From: Niastella koreensis GR20-10
GTDB lineage: Bacteria; Bacteroidota; Bacteroidia; Chitinophagales; Chitinophagaceae
Assembly: GCF_000246855.1 (NCBI RefSeq)
Contig: NC_016609.1
Location: 2,542,001 to 2,606,000, forward strand
Reading direction: 5' to 3'
Length of the DNA: 64,000 bases
Part shown: piece by piece, positions 41,793-49,910 of the stretch
Layout: every line of letters starts with the position of its first letter
Numbering within the stretch: the stretch's first letter is position 1
Translations under genes and position numbers: made by a program
Notes under the pieces: model-generated
Databases searched by the model: none
What the model saw: the letters and a program-made list of their open reading frames with translations, nothing else
What the model was told of the DNA's origin: nothing

Positions 41793-42854
41793 ATGATGAA
41801 AATAATAACAGCGCTGATACTACTGGCGCCATTGGCAACCACGGCGCAAACCAACACCACCACCGATACTTCCTTGTTTTACGATTCGCACTTTCACTTA
41901 ACCAATTATGTGCAGGAAGGGATCTCCGTTCAGCAGTTCCTGCAGGTGATGAAAGGAAAAGTGGGCCGCTCCACCCTGTTTGGCATTCCCCTGCAACAAG
42001 AATGGTCTTATGGCAATACGGGCGATTTTGCGCCCACCTATTACCTGGCCAGCGACGCGCCTTTGTATTATTACTCCTTTACCGATGCGTACATTGCCAT
42101 GTCCTATCGCAGCCTTCCAAAAGAAGATCAGCAAAAGTTTGATCCTATGATCACCGGGTTCAACCCGGCTGATATGTATGCGGCAGACCATATCAAAAGG
42201 GTATTGAAATTATTTCCGGGGGTATTCTCCGGAATCGGCGAGTTTACCATTCATAAAGAATTTGTTTCTTCCAAAGTGGCAGGTGAGGTGGCTTCATTGA
42301 CAAATCCTGCACTTGACCGCATCCTGGATTTCGCCGCGGAAGCGGGTTTGGTAGTATTAATGCATAGTGATATCAATATGCCTTATCCAAAACCCGGGCA
42401 GGAGCCTTATTTGCTGAAACAGATCCACAGCCTGTTTCAGCGTCATCCTAACACCACTATTATTTGGGCGCATTGTGGCCTGGGCCGGGTTGTGCAACCT
42501 GTACAGGACCAGCTTAAAATGCTGGATGTAGTATTAAGCGACCCTGCATTGAAACATGTACATATAGATATTTCCTGGGATGAGGTGGCCAAATACATCG
42601 TGTCAACCCCTGAAACGATAAAGGCAACGGCTGCCGTGATCAACAAATATCCCGACCGGTTCCTGATGGGTTCAGACGAAGTAGCCCCGGCCACCCAGGA
42701 GAAATATTTGAAAGTGTATTATATGTATGAACCATTGTTAAAGCAACTAACACCCGAAGCAAAGCAAAAACTGCTGAAGGGTAACTATTCCCGGCTTTTT
42801 GATAACGCCCGTCAAGAAGTTCGGAAATGGGAAGCGGCGCATGTCAATAATTAA
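41793..42854 (+). CDS. Exported amidohydrolase-family metalloenzyme
   Basis: 353 residues with a signal peptide (MMKIITALILLAPLATTAQ). The rest is a TIM-barrel amidohydrolase: FYDSHFHLTNY near residue 30 (first metal HxH), VVLMHSDINMPYP near 190 (metal His), IIWAHCGLGRVV near 225 (metal His), and FLMGSDEVAP near 290 (metal Asp). Amidohydrolase_2-type proteins of this kind hydrolyse or decarboxylate small acids. The substrate is unknown; its place in an exported Gln/Asn-degrading operon suggests another amide or amino-acid derivative. It starts 1 bp after the porin stop. Confidence 0.85.
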   Translation: MMKIITALILLAPLATTAQTNTTTDTSLFYDSHFHLTNYVQEGISVQQFLQVMKGKVGRSTLFGIPLQQEWSYGNTGDFAPTYYLASDAPLYYYSFTDAYIAMSYRSLPKEDQQKFDPMITGFNPADMYAADHIKRVLKLFPGVFSGIGEFTIHKEFVSSKVAGEVASLTNPALDRILDFAAEAGLVVLMHSDINMPYPKPGQEPYLLKQIHSLFQRHPNTTIIWAHCGLGRVVQPVQDQLKMLDVVLSDPALKHVHIDISWDEVAKYIVSTPETIKATAAVINKYPDRFLMGSDEVAPATQEKYLKVYYMYEPLLKQLTPEAKQKLLKGNYSRLFDNARQEVRKWEAAHVNN

Positions 42855-43136
42855 AAAAATAATCATATAATTGTATGGCGAACTACATTAATACGTTTAA
42901 ACCCCAATGGATAATTAGCTCAAAATTTGCCGGTTCAATAAATTCTTTTTATATTTTAGCATCCTATTTACCCGCAGTGCCCGTGCATTATTAAACTCTC
43001 TCTCCCTCCTTGTGAGAACAAAGGGCTTTGAAAGTCATTTCAAAATCATATCATCTATTTAAGCAAGCGTAACCTATTGTACACCTGGTTCACTATTGTA
43101 GTGTCTATACTTTTTTATTGACTAAAAAACCTGACT
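42855..43136. other. Spacer before module B
   Basis: 282 bp of AT-rich DNA with a small TTTGAAA/TTTCAAA hairpin (43030-43047) but no gene or clear terminator. The promoter of the TolB-like gene should lie in the last ~60 bp. Confidence 0.5.
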
Positions 43137-43967
43137 ATGAACTTCCCGACTCCGTTCGTAGCTAACAAACTGTTTAGCTACGACTCCATTGCCGACCAAT
43201 TGGATAGAATATTTGCGCATCCTGATTTCAGCAAGTCAGAGATCCTGAAAAAATTCCTGTCCTACATCGTTCATGAAACCCTCATTGGCAGTTCGCATTG
43301 TATAAAGGAATATACAATAGCGCTGCATGTTCTTGAAAAACCAGTTAGTTTTAATCCGCAGAAAGATTGTATTGTTCGCATTCATGCCGGCAGGCTTCGG
43401 CAGGCATTGACGCATTATTATTCCGGCATGGGTTTCAACGACCAGATCGTGATCGGTATTCCCAAAGGAAAGTATGTGCCGGTTTTTATGGACCGCCAGC
43501 AGTTTATTGATGAAAAGAAATTGCTTGCTTCGCCGCGGGAAAGGGAACCAACGGTTCCTGAACTTGAACCGGTGATCTTTGCCATTATGCCAATGATCTG
43601 CACTTCGGAAGGCAAACTGATAAAAGCCTTTAACGACAGCCTTTGTTTGCAGATGTGCACCACGCTGGCGCAACTGAACGAAGTATCTGTGATCGCTTAC
43701 CAGGCCATTAAAAATCTTGCTACAAAGTACCTCGACCTCAAAGAACTGGGCGCCATGGTTGGCTTTAACCACATTATTACCGGCGGAACCCAATACGTAA
43801 AGAACAAGATCCGCATCAACATTCAGATCATAGACAGCCGCACTTACAAACAAATATGGTCGAGGATCTTTGAAAGTAAAGTAACTCCTACCAACCTTTT
43901 CGATATCCAGGACGAGATCTGTAAGCAAACCATCATTCAGGCACAAAGCCTGGTAAACGAATATTAG
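43137..43967 (+). CDS. Winged-helix-like/TolB-like protein (module B)
   Basis: 276 residues, paralogue of the gene at 25745-26590 with the same two domains. N-terminal domain (about 15-115): ILKKFLSYIVHETL, IKEYTIALHVLEKPVSFNPQ, CIVRIHAGRLRQALTHYY, IPKGKYVPVF. C-terminal TolB-like domain (about 140-262): VIFAIMPMICTSEGKLIKAF, AYQAIKNLATKYLDLKELGA, INIQIIDSRTYKQIWSRIFE, NLFDIQDEI. No signal peptide. Probably a cytoplasmic regulator; it faces the same direction as the OmpA/DUF4136/barrel genes downstream. Confidence 0.72.
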   Translation: MNFPTPFVANKLFSYDSIADQLDRIFAHPDFSKSEILKKFLSYIVHETLIGSSHCIKEYTIALHVLEKPVSFNPQKDCIVRIHAGRLRQALTHYYSGMGFNDQIVIGIPKGKYVPVFMDRQQFIDEKKLLASPREREPTVPELEPVIFAIMPMICTSEGKLIKAFNDSLCLQMCTTLAQLNEVSVIAYQAIKNLATKYLDLKELGAMVGFNHIITGGTQYVKNKIRINIQIIDSRTYKQIWSRIFESKVTPTNLFDIQDEICKQTIIQAQSLVNEY

Positions 43968-44025
43968 TTTATTCAATACGGTTATACACTCGCTGTTTTT
44001 TGGGCACGTTAAAGTAACATACGCT

Positions 44026-44042
44026 AAACCGTTAAACGGTTT
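44026..44042 (+). promoter_or_regulatory. Palindromic operator candidate before the OmpA-lipoprotein gene
   Basis: AAACCGTTAAACGGTTT is a 17-bp perfect palindrome (8-bp arms, one central base) that overlaps the -33 element. The same ACCGTTAAACG core occurs at 21688, also 34 bp before a TAATTTTG. Confidence 0.55.
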
Positions 44043-44069
44043 GAAAATTCGATTTGCCCTGTAATTTTG
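44041..44069 (+). promoter_or_regulatory. Bacteroidota-type promoter for the OmpA lipoprotein (module B)
   Basis: TTG (44041-44043), 18 bp, TAATTTTG (44062-44069). The predicted start is about 30 bp before the ATG at 44105, so this gene and those after it can be transcribed without the TolB-like gene. Confidence 0.65.
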
Positions 44070-44104
44070 TAATGAACACACCAACTACTTAAAACAAACG
44101 CTGT

Positions 44105-44983
44105 ATGTACCTGACCAAAATTATTTATCTAACAATAGCCGCCTTCTTTTTTTTCGGTTGTGTTAGTAATAAAAAGTTCAATAAAATGAAGGAAGAGCAG
44201 CAGGGGAAATATGATGCTTTGTCCAAAACAAACCAGGACCTGAATGCTTCCCTTAAAAGCTGTAACGACAAAACCAATGAATTGACACAAGCCAATGCCA
44301 GCCTGCAAAATGATAATGATAATTTGAAAAAACAGGGGGAGCTGTTAAAGGAAAACAATACCACCATGTTAAAGCAGCTGGAAGGGCTTAATGTGCTCAC
44401 TTCCACCCAGGCCGCCAGTATAAAAGAGTCGCTGCAAAACATTGGCGCCAAGGATATTTATATAATGGACCTGCAGAAGGAAATGGCCCGCAAGGATTCT
44501 TTGAACATGGCGCTGGTGATGAACCTGAAGGGCGCCATAGGTGACCTCGATGATAAAGACATCAATATAAAAGTAGATAAAGGTGTGGTTTTTATCGATA
44601 TCTCAGACAAACTGCTTTTCACCAGCGGTAAATATGATATTCGTAAAGACGCGCAGGTGGTGCTGGGGAAAGTAGCTACGGTTTTAAAGGCCCAGCCAAA
44701 CATCGAGTTTATGGTGGAAGGGCATACCGACAATGTAAAATTTAACAAACCACCTCTGGTAGACAACTGGGACCTGAGTGTGAAGCGGGCTACTGCAGTT
44801 GTTCGGGTGCTGCAAACTAAATATGGCCTTGATCCTACGCACATCACCGCCGCAGGCCGGAGCGAGTATGATCCGGTTGCCTCAAACGACACGCCGGAAG
44901 GCAAGGCTACCAACAGACGAACCCGCATAGTTATATTACCGGAGCTGGATCAATTTTTCAAGCTGCTGGAACCAAAAAAATAA
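44105..44983 (+). CDS. OmpA-family lipoprotein (module B)
   Basis: 292 residues. The signal ends AFFFFGCVS with lipidation expected at Cys19. A coiled coil follows (about 25-125: LSKTNQDLNASLKSCNDKTN and similar). An OmpA-like domain (about 165-290) has FMVEGHTDNVKFNK, LSVKRATAVVRVLQ and AAGRSEYDPVASNDTPEGKA, then TNRRTRIVI, the canonical peptidoglycan-binding pattern. Same layout as the lipoprotein at 24404. A dedicated promoter with a palindromic operator candidate lies just upstream. Confidence 0.93.
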   Translation: MYLTKIIYLTIAAFFFFGCVSNKKFNKMKEEQQGKYDALSKTNQDLNASLKSCNDKTNELTQANASLQNDNDNLKKQGELLKENNTTMLKQLEGLNVLTSTQAASIKESLQNIGAKDIYIMDLQKEMARKDSLNMALVMNLKGAIGDLDDKDINIKVDKGVVFIDISDKLLFTSGKYDIRKDAQVVLGKVATVLKAQPNIEFMVEGHTDNVKFNKPPLVDNWDLSVKRATAVVRVLQTKYGLDPTHITAAGRSEYDPVASNDTPEGKATNRRTRIVILPELDQFFKLLEPKK

Positions 44984-45009
44984 TTCTCCATTCTCAATAA
45001 AGCAAAGCC

Positions 45010-45564
45010 ATGAAATACATTTTTATAGGTTTGGGGCTATGGTTTCTATTACAGGCAAACTACGGCTGCGCTCCCAGTGTAAATGTAAGTGCAGATTATG
45101 ACCGCGCAGCCGATTTTTCCCAGCACAAAACTTTTACCATGACAGACATAGCTGCCAAAGGTGAAGTGAGTGAGCTGAATGCCACCCGGATTGCAAATGC
45201 CATAAAAGAAACGATGAAAGCCAAAGGATACCAGGAAGTGGGCGCCGATGCTGCCGATATGCTGGTAAACGCTATGACGGTATCAAAAACCAAAACTGCT
45301 GTAACCGCCAATACCGACTATTACGGCTATGGCGGCATTTACAGGCCGTATGGATATTGGGGCGGGGGAACAACCACATTCAGCTCCTATAAGTATACCG
45401 ATGGCTCATTGATCATCGATGTGGTGAATAACAAAACCCAAAAGCTGCTGTGGCAGGGTATTGGCAATTCGGAGATCGATTCAAAACCAAAAGATCCCGA
45501 CAAGTTCATTAAATATGCGGTAGAAAAGATCCTGAAACAATTTCCGCCAAAGCCAGGAAAGTGA
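45010..45564 (+). CDS. DUF4136-family lipoprotein (module B)
   Basis: 184 residues. The signal ends LQANYGC, giving a lipidated N-terminus. DUF4136 pattern: VSADYDRAADFSQHKTFTM, IANAIKETMKAKGYQEVGAD, AADMLVNAMTVSKTKT, a Tyr/Gly-rich loop (YYGYGGIYRPYGYWGGG), and a closing YTDGSLIIDVVNNKTQKLLW. Shares the overall scheme of the module A protein at 27258 but is shorter. It follows the OmpA gene by 26 bp and overlaps the next gene by 4 bp (GTGA). Confidence 0.88.
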   Translation: MKYIFIGLGLWFLLQANYGCAPSVNVSADYDRAADFSQHKTFTMTDIAAKGEVSELNATRIANAIKETMKAKGYQEVGADAADMLVNAMTVSKTKTAVTANTDYYGYGGIYRPYGYWGGGTTTFSSYKYTDGSLIIDVVNNKTQKLLWQGIGNSEIDSKPKDPDKFIKYAVEKILKQFPPKPGK

Positions 45565-46289
45565 GTTGGGTAAAAAAGATACCGGTACTGGCCCTATGCT
45601 TTTTCATAACGGTCACTTCTCATTCGCAGGTATTGATCTCAATTATCTTCGGTGACAAACTCAATACCGATAAAATGACCTTTGGATTAATGCTGGGCAG
45701 TGCGTGGAATAGTTTAACGGATTACAGCCAGGTGAATGCGCAGGCAAATTTCAACCTGGGGCTTTTCCTGACATTTAAATTAGAGCAACGGTTTTTTTTG
45801 CAATTCGATGCACTGGCGAAATATAAGCTGGGTGCTAAAGATATGCCTGTTTATCCACTGGGCGATGCAACAGTAGATTCCATTTATCAGCATGGAAGTT
45901 TAAAGCGAAGTATCTCGTACCTGGGGCTTAATACCAGTTTACAATACCGCATTTGGAAATACCTGAATGTAGAGGCCGGTCCGAATGTGACCTTACGCAC
46001 AAAAGCGAAGGATATATTTCACGCCGCTCATGAACTGGGCGACCAGTTTTTTGAAAAAGATATGAAAGAAGCTACCACACTTTTCGATTTTGGTTTAACC
46101 ACCGGCGTTTCCTGGCAGTTTACAAAAGGTAAAGGGTTGAAATTAGCGGCGCGTTATTATTGGGGGCTGGTTGACCTGTACCCAGCAGATGCCGGTACGA
46201 ACGCAGGCAGGTCGTTGCAATTGAATTTATATATACAAATAGGCGGGAAAAAGCCAACAACAAACCGTAGTGATAGCAACTCGAAATGA
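45561..46289 (+). CDS. Outer-membrane beta-barrel protein (module B)
   Basis: 242 residues, GTG start overlapping the DUF4136 stop. Signal peptide: KKIPVLALCFFITVTSHSQ. Strand-rich body: MLGSAWNSLTDYSQVNAQAN, FLTFKLEQRFFLQFDALAKY, YLGLNTSLQYRIWKYLNVEAG, then LQLNLYIQIGGK. This is the PorT/outer-membrane beta-barrel type common in Bacteroidota. The C-terminal tail after the last strand is hydrophilic. Last gene of module B before a terminator. Confidence 0.78.
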   Translation: MSWVKKIPVLALCFFITVTSHSQVLISIIFGDKLNTDKMTFGLMLGSAWNSLTDYSQVNAQANFNLGLFLTFKLEQRFFLQFDALAKYKLGAKDMPVYPLGDATVDSIYQHGSLKRSISYLGLNTSLQYRIWKYLNVEAGPNVTLRTKAKDIFHAAHELGDQFFEKDMKEATTLFDFGLTTGVSWQFTKGKGLKLAARYYWGLVDLYPADAGTNAGRSLQLNLYIQIGGKKPTTNRSDSNSK

Positions 46290-46343
46290 GCGGGAGAAGA
46301 TTAATTTCAGGGTTTAATTTTCTCTCAAGTATGCAGTTGGTGC

Positions 46344-46376
46344 AAGGGGAATTGCGTATGCTTTTCCCCTTTTTTA
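46344..46376 (+). terminator. Rho-independent terminator after module B
   Basis: The stem AAGGGGAA/TTCCCCTT (loop of about 10 nt) is followed by TTTTTT. It ends the transcript of the genes at 44105-46289. Confidence 0.8.
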
Positions 46377-46392
46377 AAACAGTATAAATGCC

Positions 46393-47163
46393 ATGAAAAA
46401 GATACTTGTTATAGTGTTTGTTTGGGCGGAATTGACAACCGTAAATGGTCAGCAATTCAACTCCGACAGCTACTTATCAAAGGCATGGGGCACCATCACG
46501 CTCATTCCAACAATCGGCAGGCGGAGTTCGATGATCATGAACACCTATTCCCTGTTTCCCAAATGGGAGTTTACCATGGCGGCCTATCTGTATAATAATG
46601 ACAATGATCCGCTTACCAATGATGGATATTCTGCTTCCTTATATGCTAAATACATGTTTTACGAAAACAGGGAAAAGACCGGCGGTTTTGCCGCCAAGGC
46701 CGGCACAGGTACCAGACCAGGAACCCTGGATGCAGAGTTCAGGGTGAAGGATGCATTCAAAACCTACTGGATGAATACGCCCGCCACCATTCCGTTTTTC
46801 AAAAATACGCTGTCGATAGACCTGATGCCCGGCGCCAGTGCCACCGTTAATTATGGTGACAGCAATAGTGTGGCCTGGGCATTTACTTATTCTGCGCGGG
46901 TGGCCTGGTATCCATTGGGACCCAAAGCTTCGCTGGTTGGCGAAGTATACGGATCGGCCGGTGCTACCGGGGCCATACCAGAGTATAAAGCTGGCTTGCG
47001 CTGGGAACCGAGCCAGTATGCCGTTTTTGCGTTGACCTATGGCCATGAATTCAGTGGCTCGCAGGGCGCAGGGTTTGAATTTGGCATTATGTTGTTTACG
47101 CCACCATTTGCCTGTATTGGCGGCTGCCAGCCCAAAAAAGGAAAAGGAAAAAAGAATTTGTAA
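46393..47163 (+). CDS. Hypothetical outer-membrane barrel-like protein
   Basis: 256 residues with a signal peptide (MKKILVIVFVWAELTTVNGQ). Strand-rich with alternating hydrophobic residues (WEFTMAAYLYNNDNDPLTND, AWAFTYSARVAWYPLGPKAS, AVFALTYGHEFSGSQGAGFE). It ends in FACIGGCQPKKGKGKKNL, a basic tail with two Cys residues that is unusual after a barrel. A terminator separates it from module B, but it starts only 17 bp after that stem, so some read-through is possible. Family not recognised. Confidence 0.7.
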   Translation: MKKILVIVFVWAELTTVNGQQFNSDSYLSKAWGTITLIPTIGRRSSMIMNTYSLFPKWEFTMAAYLYNNDNDPLTNDGYSASLYAKYMFYENREKTGGFAAKAGTGTRPGTLDAEFRVKDAFKTYWMNTPATIPFFKNTLSIDLMPGASATVNYGDSNSVAWAFTYSARVAWYPLGPKASLVGEVYGSAGATGAIPEYKAGLRWEPSQYAVFALTYGHEFSGSQGAGFEFGIMLFTPPFACIGGCQPKKGKGKKNL

Positions 47164-47369
47164 GTTGTTAATGGGCAAACCAATCATGAAAAGCTTGTAG
47201 AAGAGTTTGATAAATGTCTGTGCATAAATACAGCTTCGCAATTTTACAAACAGTAAGTAGTTTCGTCGGGCGAATGATCGCAATTCCGCTCCCGCCGTTA
47301 CCTGCTACTACTTTAACTCCACAGAGACAGACCCAGAACAATCTTCTACATAATTTAAAACCTAACATC

Positions 47370-48581
47370 ATGAGCACCAAACAAGCCTCCGCTGTTCCCA
47401 AAATGGCATCCAGTGAATCGCTGAGACCCTTTCAGTACCTGGTTCCGCAACCGGACCTGGAAGACCTGATAAAAAGGGTTAAGGCAACCCGATGGCCTGA
47501 AAAAGAAACCGTGACCGATTATTCACAAGGTGTACCCTTGGCAATGATGCAACAGATAGCCCGTTACTGGACTACCGATTATGACTGGCGTAAGATTGAA
47601 GCGAAGATCAATGCTTATCCCAATTTCATTACTGAAATTGACGGGCTGGATATTCACTTCATACATGTTCGCTCCAAACACGAGAATGCTTTACCATTGA
47701 TAATTACGCACGGCTGGCCGGGCTCGGTAATAGAACAAATGAAGGTGATTGAACCATTGACCAATCCTACGGAATATGGCGGTACAGCAGCAGACGCTTT
47801 TGACGTGGTGATCCCTTCCCTGCCGGGTCATGGCTTTTCGGGCAAACCTGCTTCACCCGGCTGGAGCCCTGCACGCATTGCCAATGCCTGGTATATCCTG
47901 ATGGACCGCCTCGGTTACAAAAAGTTTGTGGCCCAGGGAGGCGACTGGGGTTCTATGGTAACCGACCTGATGGGGGTTGAAGGGCGTCCGGCACTAATGG
48001 CCATTCACAACAATATGCCTGGCGCCGTTCCACCAGAAATTGATAAACAATTGTGGGCCGGTATTGTGCCTGCAGGTTTGTCTGCCGATGAAACGAAGGC
48101 TTGTGAAGAACTGGTTTTCTTTTACAAACAGGTGTACTATGCATTTATTATGGCCACGCGCCCGCAAACCCTTACGGGGCTGGCAGACTCTCCCATTGGC
48201 CTTGCCACCTTCCTGCTCGACCACGATGCAAAAAGCACGACGCTCATTCACCGTTCTTTTGAGGGAAAAACCGAAGGCCTAACCAGGGATGATGTGCTCG
48301 ACAACATCTCCTTATATTGGTTCACCAACACGGGCGTTTCTGCTTCGCGGTTATACTGGGAAAACAAGCTGGGCTTTTTTGCGCCCAAAGGGGTAAAAGT
48401 TCCGGCGGCAATAAGTGCCTATCCCGACGAGTTATATCCCTGTCCACGCAGTTGGGCCGAAAAGGCCTATCCCAAAATGATGTATTACAACAAGCTCGAT
48501 AAGGGCGGCCACTTTGCCGCCTGGGAACAACCCAAATCATTTGTAAATGAATTGCGCACTGCATTCAAATCGTTACGCTGA
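47370..48581 (+). CDS. Epoxide hydrolase (alpha/beta hydrolase)
   Basis: 403 residues from ATG 47370; an upstream in-frame ATG at 47214 is unlikely because the added 52 residues look non-coding. An N-terminal EHN domain (about 18-125, PDLEDLIKRVKATRWPE) precedes an alpha/beta-hydrolase fold: ITHGWPGSV (oxyanion hole), VAQGGDWGSMV (nucleophile Asp), and DKGGHFAAWEQP (catalytic His). It should open epoxides to diols, or act on related esters. No signal peptide, so cytoplasmic. Stand-alone gene with its own terminator. Confidence 0.92.
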   Translation: MSTKQASAVPKMASSESLRPFQYLVPQPDLEDLIKRVKATRWPEKETVTDYSQGVPLAMMQQIARYWTTDYDWRKIEAKINAYPNFITEIDGLDIHFIHVRSKHENALPLIITHGWPGSVIEQMKVIEPLTNPTEYGGTAADAFDVVIPSLPGHGFSGKPASPGWSPARIANAWYILMDRLGYKKFVAQGGDWGSMVTDLMGVEGRPALMAIHNNMPGAVPPEIDKQLWAGIVPAGLSADETKACEELVFFYKQVYYAFIMATRPQTLTGLADSPIGLATFLLDHDAKSTTLIHRSFEGKTEGLTRDDVLDNISLYWFTNTGVSASRLYWENKLGFFAPKGVKVPAAISAYPDELYPCPRSWAEKAYPKMMYYNKLDKGGHFAAWEQPKSFVNELRTAFKSLR

Positions 48582-48595
48582 CATTTTGTAAATAG

Positions 48596-48632
48596 AAAAG
48601 GGACGCGTGGTTGATGGCGGTCCCTTTTTTTA
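48596..48632. terminator. Terminator between convergent genes
   Basis: The stem AAAAGGGAC/GTCCCTTTT has a ~15-nt loop and T-rich flanks on both strands. It serves the epoxide hydrolase and possibly the minus-strand gene ending at 48644. Confidence 0.85.
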
Positions 48633-48643
48633 TGTTTTGTTTG

Positions 48644-49369
48644 TTACTCTTTCACTTCTTTGGCGATCTCCCCGATCAGGAGCCGGCTTTGATCCAATAC
48701 TTCGTGATACCTGATCAAAATAGCCTCGATGAATATGTCGTACGACATATAGTTACGTAATTGCGGGCTGGCTTTTAATAATGCTTTCAGGTTGTTGTTA
48801 TTTCTATCGGTGTTTGTGAGGTTGTTCTCGAGAAAAGGCGTCAGGCGGTTATTTTTTAGATCGGAGAACAGATGGGTTGCCATTAAAAGCGCGGGTATTT
48901 TTTCCTGGTACAGGTCCAGGATGTCGTTCAACAGTTTTTTATCCTCAATCACATACAGTTTTCCGGCAGATTTCAACCCCTGGAAACGGCTATCGTTGGG
49001 TATAAGAATATTTGTGTTGAAAAGTGAAGTCCAGTAATGAGGAACACTGTCGGGCAATGATTGGTCAAGCCCCAATTGTTTGAAGTACCGGAAAGCTTTT
49101 TCGTTTTTTATATAGGACAGGGAATCTTCTGTCAATTCTGTGATGTCATTCTGCAGGTCTTCTTTAAGGCCCAATAAGAATTCATCCTGCAGGTGATGGT
49201 CTTCCCGCTTTTCTGCGCGTTCGTGCAGGTACAGCGACAACGAGATGGCAAATACGATGATAAAGATCTCGAGGACGATCTCGCCCAGTTTTTCTTTCCA
49301 GTGTTTCCTGGGATCGGTAGCCACTTTCAACACTTTTTTGGTGTGTTTGATAATTTCCTGTTCGGCCAT
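48644..49369 (-). CDS. DUF6090-like membrane protein
   Basis: 241 residues with one membrane helix near residues 27-47 (KLGEIVLEIFIIVFAISLSLY), preceded by a basic cytoplasmic stretch (HTKKVLKVATDPRKHWK) and followed by a long soluble alpha-helical region with coiled-coil character (for example DEFLLGLKEDLQNDITELTE). The GEIVL helix and the ...HERAEKRE... continuation resemble Bacteroidota DUF6090-type proteins, function unknown. No operon partner. Confidence 0.75.
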   Translation of the reverse strand: MAEQEIIKHTKKVLKVATDPRKHWKEKLGEIVLEIFIIVFAISLSLYLHERAEKREDHHLQDEFLLGLKEDLQNDITELTEDSLSYIKNEKAFRYFKQLGLDQSLPDSVPHYWTSLFNTNILIPNDSRFQGLKSAGKLYVIEDKKLLNDILDLYQEKIPALLMATHLFSDLKNNRLTPFLENNLTNTDRNNNNLKALLKASPQLRNYMSYDIFIEAILIRYHEVLDQSRLLIGEIAKEVKE

Positions 49370-49401
49370 AAGATACAGTTAGTTTATATTCAAATATATA
49401 C

Positions 49402-49432
49402 AAAAACGCCAGGAACGACAAAGTTCCTGGCG
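49402..49432 (-). terminator. Strong minus-strand terminator far downstream of the lipoprotein gene
   Basis: A perfect 10-bp stem CGCCAGGAAC/GTTCCTGGCG followed by TTTTTGTATAT when read on the minus strand. The nearest upstream minus-strand gene ends at 49911, so the transcript would carry a ~480-nt 3' region containing the array. Confidence 0.85.
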
Positions 49433-49699
49433 TGTAGTTATGTATGGGGGAATATTATAATTTATTGAACTGCCGAATGCCTGGTTAGCTTTTAGCCCTT
49501 GCTCAATATGTTTAGTAAAATACTAATTACCTTCCACCAATTCTTATAAAAAGATCATCAATAACCAACATTGGAGCATCGGTACGTAATATTTCAACAT
49601 AACTATAAAACTTTATCATGTAAATACAGAACTTTACATGATAAATGCATAACATATGCTCCATTGTTATGAACTTATTAGTAAATGTTGTATAGATTT

Positions 49700-49882
49700 C
49701 CCCAATATTTAACCATTATTGCTCTAAAGTTTGTCGGGTTGCTCCAATGTTTAGTCAGGTTGGTCCAATCTTTAGTCAGGTTGTTCCAATCTTTAGCAGA
49801 TTGGTCCAAAAGTTAGTTATTGATGCGGCATTGTTAGTTCGAAATGCGGCATTTTAAGTGAGATGCGTCAGAAAGTTTGCAA
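49700..49882. repeat. Second 21-bp-period array
   Basis: Units of 20-22 bp (mostly 21), for example 49741-49761 and 49762-49782, consensus (G)(G/C)TCCAAT-TTTAGTCAGGTT. From about 49823 the sequence changes to ATGCGGCATTNTTAGT units that keep roughly the 21-bp spacing. Units are separated by occasional 1-2-bp indels. Confidence 0.8.
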
Positions 49883-49910
49883 CTTTTGCCCCGATCTTAA
49901 TGATTTATGT

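Larger units (their letters stand above)
49370..49910. other. 541-bp spacer with terminator and 21-bp array
   Basis: From left to right: the DUF6090-like gene start, a minus-strand terminator (49402-49432), ~270 bp of AT-rich DNA with nothing recognised, then the 21-bp array (49700-49882) next to the stop of the lipoprotein gene. Confidence 0.65.

Noticed and set aside
43236-44084. 282-codon frame antisense to the TolB-like gene
   Set aside because: The plus-strand protein has a clear paralogue at 25745; the antisense frame has no recognisable domain.
47214-47369. N-terminal extension of the epoxide hydrolase
   Set aside because: The extra 52 residues do not resemble the family; the EHN domain starts soon after ATG 47370.
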